Below are positions 1 through 8,333 of a stretch of DNA of 64,000 nt, in pieces. Positions within the stretch are counted from its first letter, which is position 1, and each line of letters begins with the position of its first letter. The DNA is from Agrobacterium arsenijevicii. GTDB taxonomy: Bacteria; Pseudomonadota; Alphaproteobacteria; Rhizobiales; Rhizobiaceae. The stretch spans positions 416,012 to 480,011 of the forward strand of contig JWIT01000004.1 in NCBI GenBank assembly GCA_000949895.1, in the 5' to 3' direction. The position numbers were made by a program, and so were the translations under genes. The notes under the pieces were generated by a model, which saw nothing but the letters and a program-made list of their open reading frames with translations, did no database searches and had not been told where the DNA came from.

Positions 1-6
1 GCGGGG

Positions 7-348
7 ATGAGCGGTTTCGTCTACATGATGTCCGACAAGCCGCGAGGTGTGATCTACACCGGTGTCACAAGTGATCTACAGGCACGGGTATTTGAACATC
101 GAAACGCGTTGCAAAAGGGTTATACCGAGAAATACAGGGCAAAGAACCTCGTCTGGTTTGAAACCCATCCAAATATCGTGCTGGCGATCCAGCGGGAGAA
201 ATCGTTGAAACGCTATGCGCGGGAATGGAAAATCAGGTTGATAGAAGAGCTGAATCCGACCTGGATGGACCTTTACGAGCGCATCAACGAGATCGAAAAT
301 GCCTATCGGCCGCACGAAAATACGCGGCAGTGGGGCGACTACAATTGA
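7..348 (+). CDS. GIY-YIG nuclease superfamily protein (UPF0213-like)
   Basis: Encodes 113 residues that fit the single-domain GIY-YIG (UPF0213/YhbQ-like) family. The VYMMS...IYTGVTS pair near the N terminus stands in for the GIY and YIG strands, followed by the RVFEHR helix with the usual Arg and His and a conserved EKSLKRY segment. Family members are small putative nucleases whose cellular substrates are mostly unknown. The frame is open to the left window edge, so a longer N terminus cannot be excluded, but MSGFVYMM matches the usual family start. It lies about 110 bases upstream of sufC on the same strand, at a place where sufB would normally adjoin sufC, so it probably sits inside the suf gene run. 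It looks intact. Confidence 0.85.
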   Translation: MSGFVYMMSDKPRGVIYTGVTSDLQARVFEHRNALQKGYTEKYRAKNLVWFETHPNIVLAIQREKSLKRYAREWKIRLIEELNPTWMDLYERINEIENAYRPHENTRQWGDYN

Positions 349-356
349 CGGATTAG

Positions 357-379
357 ATCCTCGGGACAAGCCCGAGGAT
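357..379. repeat. Short inverted repeat between GIY-YIG gene and sufC
   Basis: Nine-base arms ATCCTCGGG (357-365) and CCCGAGGAT (371-379) flank a five-base loop, followed by GACGG. No T-run follows, so it is not a classical terminator. The GGACAAGCCCGAGGATGACG motif resembles short repeats I recall from intergenic regions of rhizobial genomes; that recollection was not checked. Confidence 0.6.
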
Positions 380-461
380 GACGGATGCAAAAGTTGAGAC
401 AGGCCCGTAACTGGGCTTACGAGGCGGTCCTTGAAACCGCACCACGAACAGGAACAAAACC

Positions 462-1217
462 ATGCTTGAAATCATCGACCTGCACGCAAAGATCGCCGAT
501 ACCGAAACCGAGATCATCAAGGGCCTCAACCTGAAGGTTGCCGCTGGTGAAGTTGCGGCCATCATGGGCCCGAACGGTTCCGGCAAGTCGACGCTGTCTT
601 ACATCCTGTCGGGCCGCGAAGACTATGAAGTCACCTCCGGTGACATCCTCTATAACGGCGAAAGCATTCTGGAACTGGACGCTGCCGAACGCGCTGCCAA
701 GGGCATTTTCCTTGCCTTCCAGTATCCGGTCGAAATTCCGGGCGTCGCCACCATGCAGTTCCTCAAGGTTGCGATGAACGAGCAGCGCAAGGCGCGTGGC
801 GAAGCCGAGCTGACAACGCCGGACTTCATCCGCCGCGTCAAGGAAGCCGCCGGCGACCTGAAGATCGACATGGACATGCTGAAGCGTCCGCTGAACGTCG
901 GTTTCTCCGGCGGTGAAAAGAAGCGCGCCGAAATCCTGCAGATGGCGCTTCTGGAGCCGAAGCTCTGCGTTCTCGACGAAACCGATAGCGGCCTCGACAT
1001 CGACGCGCTGAAGATCGTGGCTGACGGCGTCAACGCGCTGAAGTCGCCGGATCGCGCCACCGTCGTCATCACCCACTACCAGCGCCTGCTCGACTACATC
1101 GTGCCTGACAGCGTTCACGTTCTCTACAAGGGCAAGATCATCCGTTCGGGCGACAAGGCTCTGGCGCTCGAGCTGGAAAACAATGGTTACGCCGACATCA
1201 TCGGTGAAGCGGCCTAA
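462..1217 (+). CDS. sufC: SufC, Fe-S cluster assembly ATPase
   Basis: This is the cytosolic ABC-type ATPase of the SUF machinery; it binds SufB and SufD and drives conformational change in the SufBCD scaffold during Fe-S cluster assembly. The 251-residue length is typical. Walker A GPNGSGKST is at about residues 36-44. The signature FSGGEKKR and the SufC-type Walker B VLDETDSGLD follow. A CAGGA-like Shine-Dalgarno sits before ATG 462. sufD follows after 24 bases and the whole run to sufA is on the same strand, so co-transcription is likely. Identification is very secure. Confidence 0.97.
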   Translation: MLEIIDLHAKIADTETEIIKGLNLKVAAGEVAAIMGPNGSGKSTLSYILSGREDYEVTSGDILYNGESILELDAAERAAKGIFLAFQYPVEIPGVATMQFLKVAMNEQRKARGEAELTTPDFIRRVKEAAGDLKIDMDMLKRPLNVGFSGGEKKRAEILQMALLEPKLCVLDETDSGLDIDALKIVADGVNALKSPDRATVVITHYQRLLDYIVPDSVHVLYKGKIIRSGDKALALELENNGYADIIGEAA

Positions 1218-1241
1218 GCCAGAGGCCAGGAGGTGATGTCC

Positions 1242-2513
1242 ATGAACATTCAAACTACCAATCGGCTGACACCAGCGGAAACCGCGCTCATCGACGCCTA
1301 TACCGCCAAGTTCAGCGAATTGCCGGGCAATGGTGCGGTCGTCGCTGCCCGTGACGTGCTGTTCGACGATCTGAAGACCGGTGGTCTTCCGACCCGCCGC
1401 ATCGAGGCATGGCACTATACCGATCTCAAGAGCCTGCTGCGCGCCGTTCCGGAAGACCAGCCTGCTCCAGTCATCGAGAAGGCTGCGCCTGTCATCGCCG
1501 GTTCGCCGGTCGCCTATGTGCTGCATGGCACGGCCAATATCGGCAAGATCGAAGACGTTGGTGTCTCGAGCTTCGCCGAAAGCTTGGCGGACGGCTCCGC
1601 CGCCGCAGGTCTTGCGGAAGCCAGCAAGGACGACGTGATCGGCCGTATCAACGGCAGCTTCGTGCGCGACGGTCTGGTGCTCGATATTCCTGCTGATGCA
1701 GAGATCGAAAAGCCGATCGAATTGCAGGCGATCCATGGCGCCGGTCAGGTTCACAGCCGTTTCCCGGTTCGTTTCGGCAAGGGTTCCAAGGCAACCGTCA
1801 TTGAGCGTCACCTTTCGGTGACTCCCGGTGCAGCCTTCGTTTCCTCCGTCACCGATATCGTCGTTGAAGACGGCGCGGAAGTGACCTGGATCATCCTGCA
1901 GCAACAGGGTGCGGCCGATATCCATCTCGGCCAGCTGCGCATGAAGATCGGCGCGGACGCCAAGATTCGCCTGTTCGTCATCAATGCCGGCGGCAAGCTG
2001 GTGCGGCAGGAACTGCGCATCGACGTGGATGGCGAGGGTACTGACCTCATCGTTCGCGGCGTCAACCTGCTGGGCGGCGAAACCCATACCGACGTGACGA
2101 TGGTTCTTGGCCACAACGTGCCGAACACGACTTCGACGGAAGTGTTCCGCAATGTTGTGTTCGACCGTGCAAAGGGCATTTTCCAGGGCATGATCCGGGT
2201 GGCACCCGATGCCCAGAAGACCGATGCGAAGATGGCGTGCAACACGCTGCTGATGTCTGATGATGGCGAGTTCTCGGCAAAGCCGGAGCTTGAAATCTTC
2301 GCAGACGACGTTCAGTGCGGTCATGGTGCGACGGTTGCCGATATCGACGACAACCATCTTTATTACCTGATGGCGCGTGGCGTGCCGCGGGCCAAGGCGC
2401 GGGCGATGCTCGTCAACGCCTTTGTCGCTGAGATCGCCGAAGAACTGGAAGAAGAAAATCTGGTAGAGGCGCTGGAGACCATCATCTCCAGCTGGCTGGA
2501 ACATCATGCCTGA
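1242..2513 (+). CDS. sufD: SufD, Fe-S cluster scaffold subunit
   Basis: SufD pairs with SufB and SufC to form the scaffold on which Fe-S clusters are built. The C-terminal half has the SufBD beta-helix core with the diagnostic CGHGATVADID segment and the helical tail RGVPRAKARAMLVNAFV. I chose ATG 1242 because AGGAGG at 1228-1233 lies eight bases upstream; the in-frame GTG 1233 and ATG 1236 overlap or crowd that site. The stop overlaps the first eight bases of sufS, indicating translational coupling. Length, about 423 residues, is normal for rhizobial SufD. Confidence 0.95.
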   Translation: MNIQTTNRLTPAETALIDAYTAKFSELPGNGAVVAARDVLFDDLKTGGLPTRRIEAWHYTDLKSLLRAVPEDQPAPVIEKAAPVIAGSPVAYVLHGTANIGKIEDVGVSSFAESLADGSAAAGLAEASKDDVIGRINGSFVRDGLVLDIPADAEIEKPIELQAIHGAGQVHSRFPVRFGKGSKATVIERHLSVTPGAAFVSSVTDIVVEDGAEVTWIILQQQGAADIHLGQLRMKIGADAKIRLFVINAGGKLVRQELRIDVDGEGTDLIVRGVNLLGGETHTDVTMVLGHNVPNTTSTEVFRNVVFDRAKGIFQGMIRVAPDAQKTDAKMACNTLLMSDDGEFSAKPELEIFADDVQCGHGATVADIDDNHLYYLMARGVPRAKARAMLVNAFVAEIAEELEEENLVEALETIISSWLEHHA

Positions 2514-3756
2514 GAGCGAACGCGCCGCATTGGCGGCCCCCTATGACGTCGAAGCCGTGCGGAAGGATTTCCCGATCCTGTCGCGCGAAGTCTATGGCAA
2601 GCCGCTGGTCTATCTCGACAACGGCGCGTCCGCTCAAAAGCCGCAGGTGGTGATCGACGCCATTTCGCATGCTTATTCCAACGAATATGCGAATGTGCAT
2701 CGTGGCCTGCATTTCCTCTCCAATGCTGCAACCGATGCCTATGAGGCATCGCGTGAAAAGGTGCGCCGGTTCCTCAACGCCGGTTCGGTGGACGAGATCG
2801 TCTTCACCAAATCCTCCACCGAAGCGATCAATACGGTCGCTTACGGTTACGGCATGCCAAAGATCGGCGAGGATGACGAGATCGTCATCTCGATCATGGA
2901 GCACCACTCCAACATCGTGCCGTGGCATTTCATCCGCGAACGGCAGGGCGCCAAGCTCGTCTGGGTGCCGGTGGACGATGACGGCGCGTTCCATATCGAG
3001 GCTTTCGAAAAGAGCCTGACGGAGCGCACCAAGCTCGTCGCCATCACCCATATGTCGAATGCGCTCGGCACCATCGTTCCGGTCAAGGAAATCTGCCGCA
3101 TCGCCCATGAGCGTGGCATTCCGGTGCTGGTCGATGGATCGCAGGGCGCGGTTCACATGCCGGTCGATGTGCGCGATATCGATTGCGACTGGTATGTCAT
3201 GACCGGCCACAAGCTTTACGGTCCCTCGGGCATCGGCGTGCTTTACGGCAAGACTGACCGCTTGCGCGAGATGCGGCCGTTCCAGGGCGGCGGAGAGATG
3301 ATCCTCGACGTTTCCGAAGACAACGTGACCTATAACGAGCCGCCGCATCGCTTTGAAGCGGGTACGCCGCCGATCGTGCAGGCCATCGGTCTCGGTTACG
3401 CGCTTGACTATATGGACAATCTCGGCCGTGCCGCGATTGCCGCACATGAGGCCGATCTTGCGGCTTACGCGGCTGAGCGGCTGCGCGAGGTCAATTCTCT
3501 GCGCATCATCGGCAATGCGCCTGACAAGGGCGGCATCTTCTCCTTCGAACTGGAGGGCATTCATGCCCATGACGTCTCGATGGTGATTGACCGGCGCGGC
3601 GTTGCCGTGCGTGCCGGTACCCATTGTGCCATGCCGCTCTTGAAACGGTTTGGCGTCACCTCCACATGCCGGGCATCGTTCGGCCTTTACAATACCCGCG
3701 CCGAAGTAGACTCTCTTGTTGAGGCGCTGGACTATGCGCGCAAATTTTTCGCCTGA
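2506..3756 (+). CDS. sufS: SufS, cysteine desulfurase (group II)
   Basis: A PLP-dependent cysteine desulfurase that takes sulfur from cysteine and supplies it to the SufBCD scaffold. The Schiff-base lysine is in TGHKLYGPSG at about residue 236, and the catalytic cysteine is in the RAGTHCAMP loop at about residue 374, the short-loop form typical of group II SufS rather than IscS. The conserved EHHSNIVPW block is present. At 416 residues it has normal family length. It begins inside the end of sufD (eight-base overlap). A dedicated SufE/SufU partner is not visible in this window. Confidence 0.97.
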   Translation: MPESERAALAAPYDVEAVRKDFPILSREVYGKPLVYLDNGASAQKPQVVIDAISHAYSNEYANVHRGLHFLSNAATDAYEASREKVRRFLNAGSVDEIVFTKSSTEAINTVAYGYGMPKIGEDDEIVISIMEHHSNIVPWHFIRERQGAKLVWVPVDDDGAFHIEAFEKSLTERTKLVAITHMSNALGTIVPVKEICRIAHERGIPVLVDGSQGAVHMPVDVRDIDCDWYVMTGHKLYGPSGIGVLYGKTDRLREMRPFQGGGEMILDVSEDNVTYNEPPHRFEAGTPPIVQAIGLGYALDYMDNLGRAAIAAHEADLAAYAAERLREVNSLRIIGNAPDKGGIFSFELEGIHAHDVSMVIDRRGVAVRAGTHCAMPLLKRFGVTSTCRASFGLYNTRAEVDSLVEALDYARKFFA

Positions 3757-3793
3757 TGTCGCCAACAAAGAGATCAGGATTGAGGATCAGACC

Positions 3794-4177
3794 ATGACTG
3801 CGGAAGCCACTGCAAAGACACCCGATGCGACCGAAGAGACGGCAAAGCCATCTTCCATTCCGCCCGACGAGCTGGCGCGTCTCAGCGATGACGTGATCTC
3901 GGCACTGAAGACCGTCTACGACCCGGAAATTCCGGCCGATATTTTCGAACTCGGCCTGATTTACAAGATCGATATCGAAGACGACCGGATGGTCAAGATC
4001 GTCATGACGCTGACGGCCCCGGGTTGCCCGGTGGCGGGCGAAATGCCGGGCTGGGTGGAAAATGCCGTGGGCGCCGTCGAGGGTGTTTCCGGTGTTGCGG
4101 TCGAAATGACCTTCGATCCGCCGTGGACGCCGGAGCGCATGTCGGAAGAGGCGCAGGTCGCCGTCGGCTGGTATTGA
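3794..4177 (+). CDS. DUF59 (SufT-like) Fe-S assembly protein of the suf operon
   Basis: A 127-residue protein with a single DUF59/MIP18-like domain. The core YDPEIPADIFELGLIY motif and the conserved LTAPGCPVAGEMP loop with its single Cys are clear. Proteins of this family in suf operons assist Fe-S cluster maturation or carriage; the exact step is not settled. The first 35 residues are low-complexity and Ala/Thr/Glu rich. I chose ATG 3794 because the longer reading frame back to 3716 would run into the coding end of sufS. It follows sufS by 37 bases, in operon order sufS-sufT-like-sufA. Confidence 0.9.
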   Translation: MTAEATAKTPDATEETAKPSSIPPDELARLSDDVISALKTVYDPEIPADIFELGLIYKIDIEDDRMVKIVMTLTAPGCPVAGEMPGWVENAVGAVEGVSGVAVEMTFDPPWTPERMSEEAQVAVGWY

Positions 4178-4288
4178 GACTGACGTGATTTTGACAGGCG
4201 CCCTCCCTTGATGGCGCCTTCAAGCACTACTAAATTCAAATCCGTGAACATCGAGCCTTGAACTCGATTGTCGAAGGAGAATGAGCCG

Positions 4289-4678
4289 ATGGGCTTTGCG
4301 ATCATGACCATGACCGGGGCTGCCGCCTCGCGCGTTAAAGCAATCGTCGAAAATTCGGGCCCTGATGCCAAAGGCGTGCGCGTCGGCATCAAGAAGGGCG
4401 GCTGCGCGGGCATGGAATACACCATCGACCTCGTGACCGAAGCGGATGCGAAGGACGATCTGGTCGAATTCGATGGCGCCAGGGTCTGGGTTCAGCCCTC
4501 CGCCGTGCTTTATCTGCTCGGCACCCAGATGGATTTCGAAGTAACCAAGATGCGCTCCGGCTTCACCTTCAACAATCCGAACCAGACATCCGCCTGCGGT
4601 TGCGGCGAATCGGTTGAGCTGAAGCCTGCCGATCTGGCGGCGCTTGCCAAGCAGCGCGAGGCAGAGGCCAGCGTTTGA
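4289..4678 (+). CDS. sufA: SufA/IscA-type Fe-S carrier
   Basis: A 129-residue A-type carrier of the HesB/IscA family that receives clusters and passes them to apo-proteins. The three ligand cysteines are visible: one in GGCAGMEY and two in the C-terminal SACGCGES motif. ATG 4289 is preceded by AAGGAGA (4274-4280) at eight bases; an upstream TTG at 4268 would overlap this site. It closes the suf run and is followed by a strong hairpin. Confidence 0.94.
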   Translation: MGFAIMTMTGAAASRVKAIVENSGPDAKGVRVGIKKGGCAGMEYTIDLVTEADAKDDLVEFDGARVWVQPSAVLYLLGTQMDFEVTKMRSGFTFNNPNQTSACGCGESVELKPADLAALAKQREAEASV

Positions 4679-4685
4679 TTTAGGA

Positions 4686-4724
4686 CATGTCACCCGAAAC
4701 GGTTGGACGGTTTCGGGTGACATG
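4686..4724 (+). terminator. Hairpin terminator after sufA
   Basis: Perfect 15-base inverted repeat, 4686-4700 against 4710-4724, with a nine-base loop, starting eight bases after the sufA stop and followed by CGTTCTTT. It probably ends suf operon transcription; the weak T-run makes it an imperfect intrinsic terminator. Confidence 0.7.
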
Positions 4725-4845
4725 CGTTCTTTCGGATGGATAAAGGACGCGCTGACACTTTCAATCTGCGCATTGTTCCCGTCGAAAATCGATTCTGCTT
4801 CCTGCTCTGATCATTGGGCATGATACAATCGGACATTCCGCAAAG

Positions 4846-5445
4846 TCATCGATACGCCCGTTTGTAAATTGCGATTGAAGAGGCAATCAGTGCTTCCGCG
4901 CAAACAAGACATATGGCTGCCCAGAAACCCACCTTGACCGGATCATAATGCGACGCCCGGATACCGTATCCAAGGCACAGGAAAGTGGCGTTCCACAGCA
5001 GGCTCCCGATGCAGGTCGCAGCCGCGAAACTCGGGAAATGGAGCCGCAGAACGCCTGCGGGCAGTGCAAGATAAATGCGCACTGCGGGTATGAGTTGTCC
5101 TGACAGCGTCACCCAGAAATGGTTCCGGCGATAGGCATTCGTCATTCGGTCATAAAATTGCGGGCTGACGAAGAGATACCGTCCATATCGCCTGACTATA
5201 CTGACTGCATGGTCGGCCCCCCAGAATTTGCCGATGGAGTACCAGCATATTGCGCCCAGAGTAGAACCGGCCGTGGTGGCCACGATCGTATTAACAAGGC
5301 CATGAACATTGCCAATGGCCATGCCGAGAAGCATGAGCAGCAGATAGGATGGAAAAAGAGGTACGAATTTTTCCAGTACTGCCAGGCAGACGATACCGAT
5401 AAAGCCATAACCGAGCAGTGGTGCAAACCAGTTGAGGGTATCCAT
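4846..5445 (-). CDS. DedA-family integral membrane protein
   Basis: About 199 residues with several hydrophobic segments and the DedA/SNARE-associated signature: a FPSYLLLMLLGM segment near the N terminus and a conserved GQLIPAVRIYLALPAGVLR block, in which the Arg and Pro residues match the family. DedA proteins act in membrane homeostasis; several flip polyprenyl or phospholipids. Start chosen at 5445 (MDTLNWFAPLLGYG), which has GGAGTGAAGG upstream on the minus strand. It starts five bases after the end of the methyltransferase gene at 5451, so both are likely one operon involved with membrane lipids. Confidence 0.85.
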   Translation of the reverse strand: MDTLNWFAPLLGYGFIGIVCLAVLEKFVPLFPSYLLLMLLGMAIGNVHGLVNTIVATTAGSTLGAICWYSIGKFWGADHAVSIVRRYGRYLFVSPQFYDRMTNAYRRNHFWVTLSGQLIPAVRIYLALPAGVLRLHFPSFAAATCIGSLLWNATFLCLGYGIRASHYDPVKVGFWAAICLVCAEALIASSIAIYKRAYR

Positions 5446-5450
5446 AGCCT

Positions 5451-6038
5451 TCACTCCGCGGCAGAGGGGCAAGAACTGCGCTTGATCCTGTAAACCGATG
5501 CGGGCGGAACATTGCGCACGGTGCGTCCGACAAAACTGGTCTCGAGATCCAGACGGTCGAGGAGCGCCGAGGAGACCGGGCAGCGTCCGCCATAGGTGAT
5601 CTGGTAAAAGGATCCTCCGGGCCGCAGGTATTTGAACGCGCCGATGAGGATGCCCTTCACCTGTCTCGGAGACATGGTGAGCACCCCGAGCCCACTGACC
5701 ACTGCACCGACTGTTCCTGTTTCAAAGAGATCGGCTTCGCCGATCCGCGCGGCGTCCATCTGAAGAATGCGGGCTTGGGGAAAACGACCCTTTAAAAGAC
5801 GGGTGAATTCGTCGCTATACTCGATCAGCGTGAGTTGAGCCTCCGGGATGCCCCGTTCGAGAAGTGAACGGGTAAATGGCCCCGTACCGGGACCAAGCTC
5901 CAGCACCGGCCCCATGTCGGCATGGATTTCCTGCGTCATGAGTGCCGATACGGCAGGACCGGAGGGCATGATTGCCGCGGTTCGAAGCGGATTGCGAACC
6001 CAGGATCGCAAAAACGGGAGCAGATCAGCGACTGACAT
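5451..6038 (-). CDS. PmtA-like SAM-dependent methyltransferase
   Basis: A class I methyltransferase of about 195 residues. SAM-binding motif I is LELGPGTGPFTRSLL, followed by LIEYSDEF (acidic residue of motif II) and MDAARI. The N-terminal LRSWVRNPLRTAAIMPS resembles rhizobial phospholipid N-methyltransferases of the Sinorhizobium/Agrobacterium PmtA type, which convert phosphatidylethanolamine to phosphatidylcholine. The substrate is inferred only from this similarity. I chose ATG 6038 over the longer frame starting at 6095 because the methyltransferase similarity begins there. It heads a two-gene minus-strand unit with dedA, divergent from the two-component genes. Confidence 0.75.
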   Translation of the reverse strand: MSVADLLPFLRSWVRNPLRTAAIMPSGPAVSALMTQEIHADMGPVLELGPGTGPFTRSLLERGIPEAQLTLIEYSDEFTRLLKGRFPQARILQMDAARIGEADLFETGTVGAVVSGLGVLTMSPRQVKGILIGAFKYLRPGGSFYQITYGGRCPVSSALLDRLDLETSFVGRTVRNVPPASVYRIKRSSCPSAAE

Positions 6039-6311
6039 GGGACGCTCCGAGGTTGTAAAAGGAACGTGGCAGCGTAGAGGCTGTTGACGGGCCATCGTGC
6101 AGGGTTGGTTTCACGGTGTTTCCTCGCGTGTGTTGTGAGTGACGAAGAAACGGATGCAACCTCCAGATTGAGGCAGCGTGTCATGCGGCACGTCGCTGCT
6201 GATTTACGCATTGCAAAAGAACGGTCCGCTTGTGCATCCATGCAAGGTAGCCTCAATGTACAAGGCGATATTAGCGCTCGATTGAACAATCAACGGACAC
6301 CGGGGGCCGAG

Positions 6312-6986
6312 ATGCGGGTATTGTTGGTGGAGGATGAAGAGGAGATGGTGGTCGCTCTTTGCAACGTCCTCACTCGGCAAAACATGATTGTTGATAGCGT
6401 TTCAACGATTGGCGCTGCCGAACACATGCTGAAAGAGAATGTGCACGATGTCCTGGTGCTTGACCGTCAACTTCCCGATGGCGATGGTTTGTCACTGGTG
6501 CCGAGATTGCGGGCGAGGGGACAGACCATTCCTGTGCTCGTATTGACGGCCAGAGGCGACCTAGATGATCGGGTTGCGGGTCTGCAAAACGGTGCCGACG
6601 ACTATCTTGGAAAACCTTTTGCGATTGAAGAGCTGCTTGCCCGGGTTCGCGCCCTGCTGCGCCGGCCATCCAGCCTGGCGCCCGACGTGGCGAAGATCGG
6701 CGCTCTGGAGTTTGACTTCGCGCATCGTGAGGCATGGGTTTCGGGCGAGCGGGTTGAAATGCCAAGGCGGGAGGTTCTCGTACTCGAAGCCCTGTCGCGG
6801 CGTATGGGCCGCATGGTGCAACGTGAGACGCTCATGGAGGCCGTTTTCGGCATGAATGACGAAATCGATTCAAACGCACTCGACACGCATATCTCCCGGG
6901 TGCGCCGCAAACTGTCGGATGCGAATGCCGGCGTGACGATCAACGGCGTCAGGGGGCTTGGATACCTGTTGCGGGAAACGGAATGA
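6312..6986 (+). CDS. OmpR/PhoB-family response regulator
   Basis: A 224-residue regulator with an N-terminal receiver domain and a C-terminal winged helix. Acidic pocket residues EDE lie at about 7-9, the phospho-acceptor is Asp51 in VLVLDRQLPDGDG, and the conserved Lys is at about 101 in LGKPF. The DNA-binding half ends with NALDTHISRVRRKL and the GVRGLGYLL hairpin. It resembles the PmrA/QseB/TctD branch. The start is ATG 6312, at the receiver domain; the reading frame open upstream has no domain match. The stop overlaps the histidine kinase start by four bases (ATGA). Confidence 0.92.
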   Translation: MRVLLVEDEEEMVVALCNVLTRQNMIVDSVSTIGAAEHMLKENVHDVLVLDRQLPDGDGLSLVPRLRARGQTIPVLVLTARGDLDDRVAGLQNGADDYLGKPFAIEELLARVRALLRRPSSLAPDVAKIGALEFDFAHREAWVSGERVEMPRREVLVLEALSRRMGRMVQRETLMEAVFGMNDEIDSNALDTHISRVRRKLSDANAGVTINGVRGLGYLLRETE

Positions 6987-8323
6987 GGCTCTGGAGCGCC
7001 CGATCGCTGAAATGGCGTCTCGTCAGCCGTCTGGTCATCTTTGAAACTCTTATCATCATGTCCGTGCTGGCCGTCATCGTCGGTGGTCTCTGGGGTTCGG
7101 GCTACCTGATCGAGGACTATGAGGGCGGCAATATCGATGTGCTCAAGGACGCTCTCATTCGCGATCACGATGGCAAGCTGGCGCTTGTCGAAAGCCCTGA
7201 TTTAAGACAGCTGCGGGCCGATGTGCATGACCTCTGGTTTGTCGTGCGCGACAGAAACGGTCAGGAACTCGTTGAGGGCGTTATTCCTCCGGCGTTTGCG
7301 CAAACGCTGGCCATATTGGACCATGTGAGCGATGCGCGGCTGACCAATCAGTCCGGACGCGCCAATCGCCCGGATGCGATCGTCAAATGGCAGGAAACAG
7401 AAGCCGGCGACGTGCAGATATTCACCGGCACCCAGGGCCGGATTTCGGTCAAGCGACTGCTGACGGGAATCTCCGCCGGAATGCTGACGGTTATCTTTCC
7501 GGTTCTGGCGGCGATGGTTCTGGCCGCTCTCGCGATGACGCCGCTCGTCGTCCGGTTTGCACTGACAGGCATCAAGCAGGCGGCCGATCAGGCCGGGCAA
7601 ATCACCTATGACAAAAGGGGAGTTCGCATATCGGCGAGCGAAGTACCGGATGAAATCCGGCCGCTTGTCACTGCGATCAATGATGCGTTGAGCCGGCTGG
7701 ACAAGGGGCACGCGATCCGCGACCGTTTTCTGGCGCAGGCCGCTCACGAATTGAGGACGCCGGTCGCGATTTTGAGCGCGCGTATCGCGGCTTTGCCTCA
7801 AAGTCCTGAAAAGACGCGGCTTTTGCAGGATACGTCGAGATTGGCAAATCTGAGTGGCCAGCTTCTTGATCTTCAAAGGCTCAATCACGCTTCCGTACAG
7901 CATCTGCCTGTCGATCTCGTTGACGTTGCCGGTCGCGTCGTGCTCGATCTTGCGCCTTTGGCATTTGCAGCCGGTTATGAAATGTCCTTTGAGCCGGACG
8001 GCGACAAAGTCGTTGTCCAGGGCGACCAGATGGCTATCGAACGCGCAGTCACCAACCTCATCCAGAATGCCATCGATCATGGCGGCGGTGCGGGAACCAT
8101 CCGGGTCACGGTTTCGAAAAATCGCTCGATCACAGTCTCGGACGAGGGAAAGGGAATACCCCCGGAAAATCTGGAGGACATCTTTGAACCGTTCAATCGG
8201 CTTCTGCCTAGCAGTTCCGGAACCGGCCTCGGACTTAATCTCGTGAAGGAAATCATGGAGCTGCACAATGGCGCGATCCATGTGAAGGGCGCCTGTTTTA
8301 CCCTCGCTTTTTTAGAAACTTAA
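6983..8323 (+). CDS. Sensor histidine kinase, partner of the OmpR-type regulator
   Basis: A 446-residue membrane kinase with two transmembrane segments (about residues 16-38 and 160-190) enclosing a periplasmic domain of roughly 120 residues. A HAMP-like linker follows, then the phospho-accepting His255 in HELRTP, the N box NLIQNAIDH, and ATP-lid motifs DEGKGI and GTGLGL. The C terminus ends soon after the last ATPase strand. It overlaps the regulator gene by four bases, so the two form a pair. The stimulus is unknown; the DedA/PmtA-like and MacAB-like neighbours suggest an envelope signal. Confidence 0.92.
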   Translation: MRLWSARSLKWRLVSRLVIFETLIIMSVLAVIVGGLWGSGYLIEDYEGGNIDVLKDALIRDHDGKLALVESPDLRQLRADVHDLWFVVRDRNGQELVEGVIPPAFAQTLAILDHVSDARLTNQSGRANRPDAIVKWQETEAGDVQIFTGTQGRISVKRLLTGISAGMLTVIFPVLAAMVLAALAMTPLVVRFALTGIKQAADQAGQITYDKRGVRISASEVPDEIRPLVTAINDALSRLDKGHAIRDRFLAQAAHELRTPVAILSARIAALPQSPEKTRLLQDTSRLANLSGQLLDLQRLNHASVQHLPVDLVDVAGRVVLDLAPLAFAAGYEMSFEPDGDKVVVQGDQMAIERAVTNLIQNAIDHGGGAGTIRVTVSKNRSITVSDEGKGIPPENLEDIFEPFNRLLPSSSGTGLGLNLVKEIMELHNGAIHVKGACFTLAFLET

Positions 8324-8333
8324 AGTACCCGTT

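Noticed and set aside
417-2507. 696-codon open frame on the minus strand opposite sufC and sufD
   Set aside because: It has no recognisable domain and mirrors the high-GC third-codon pattern of secure genes on the other strand.
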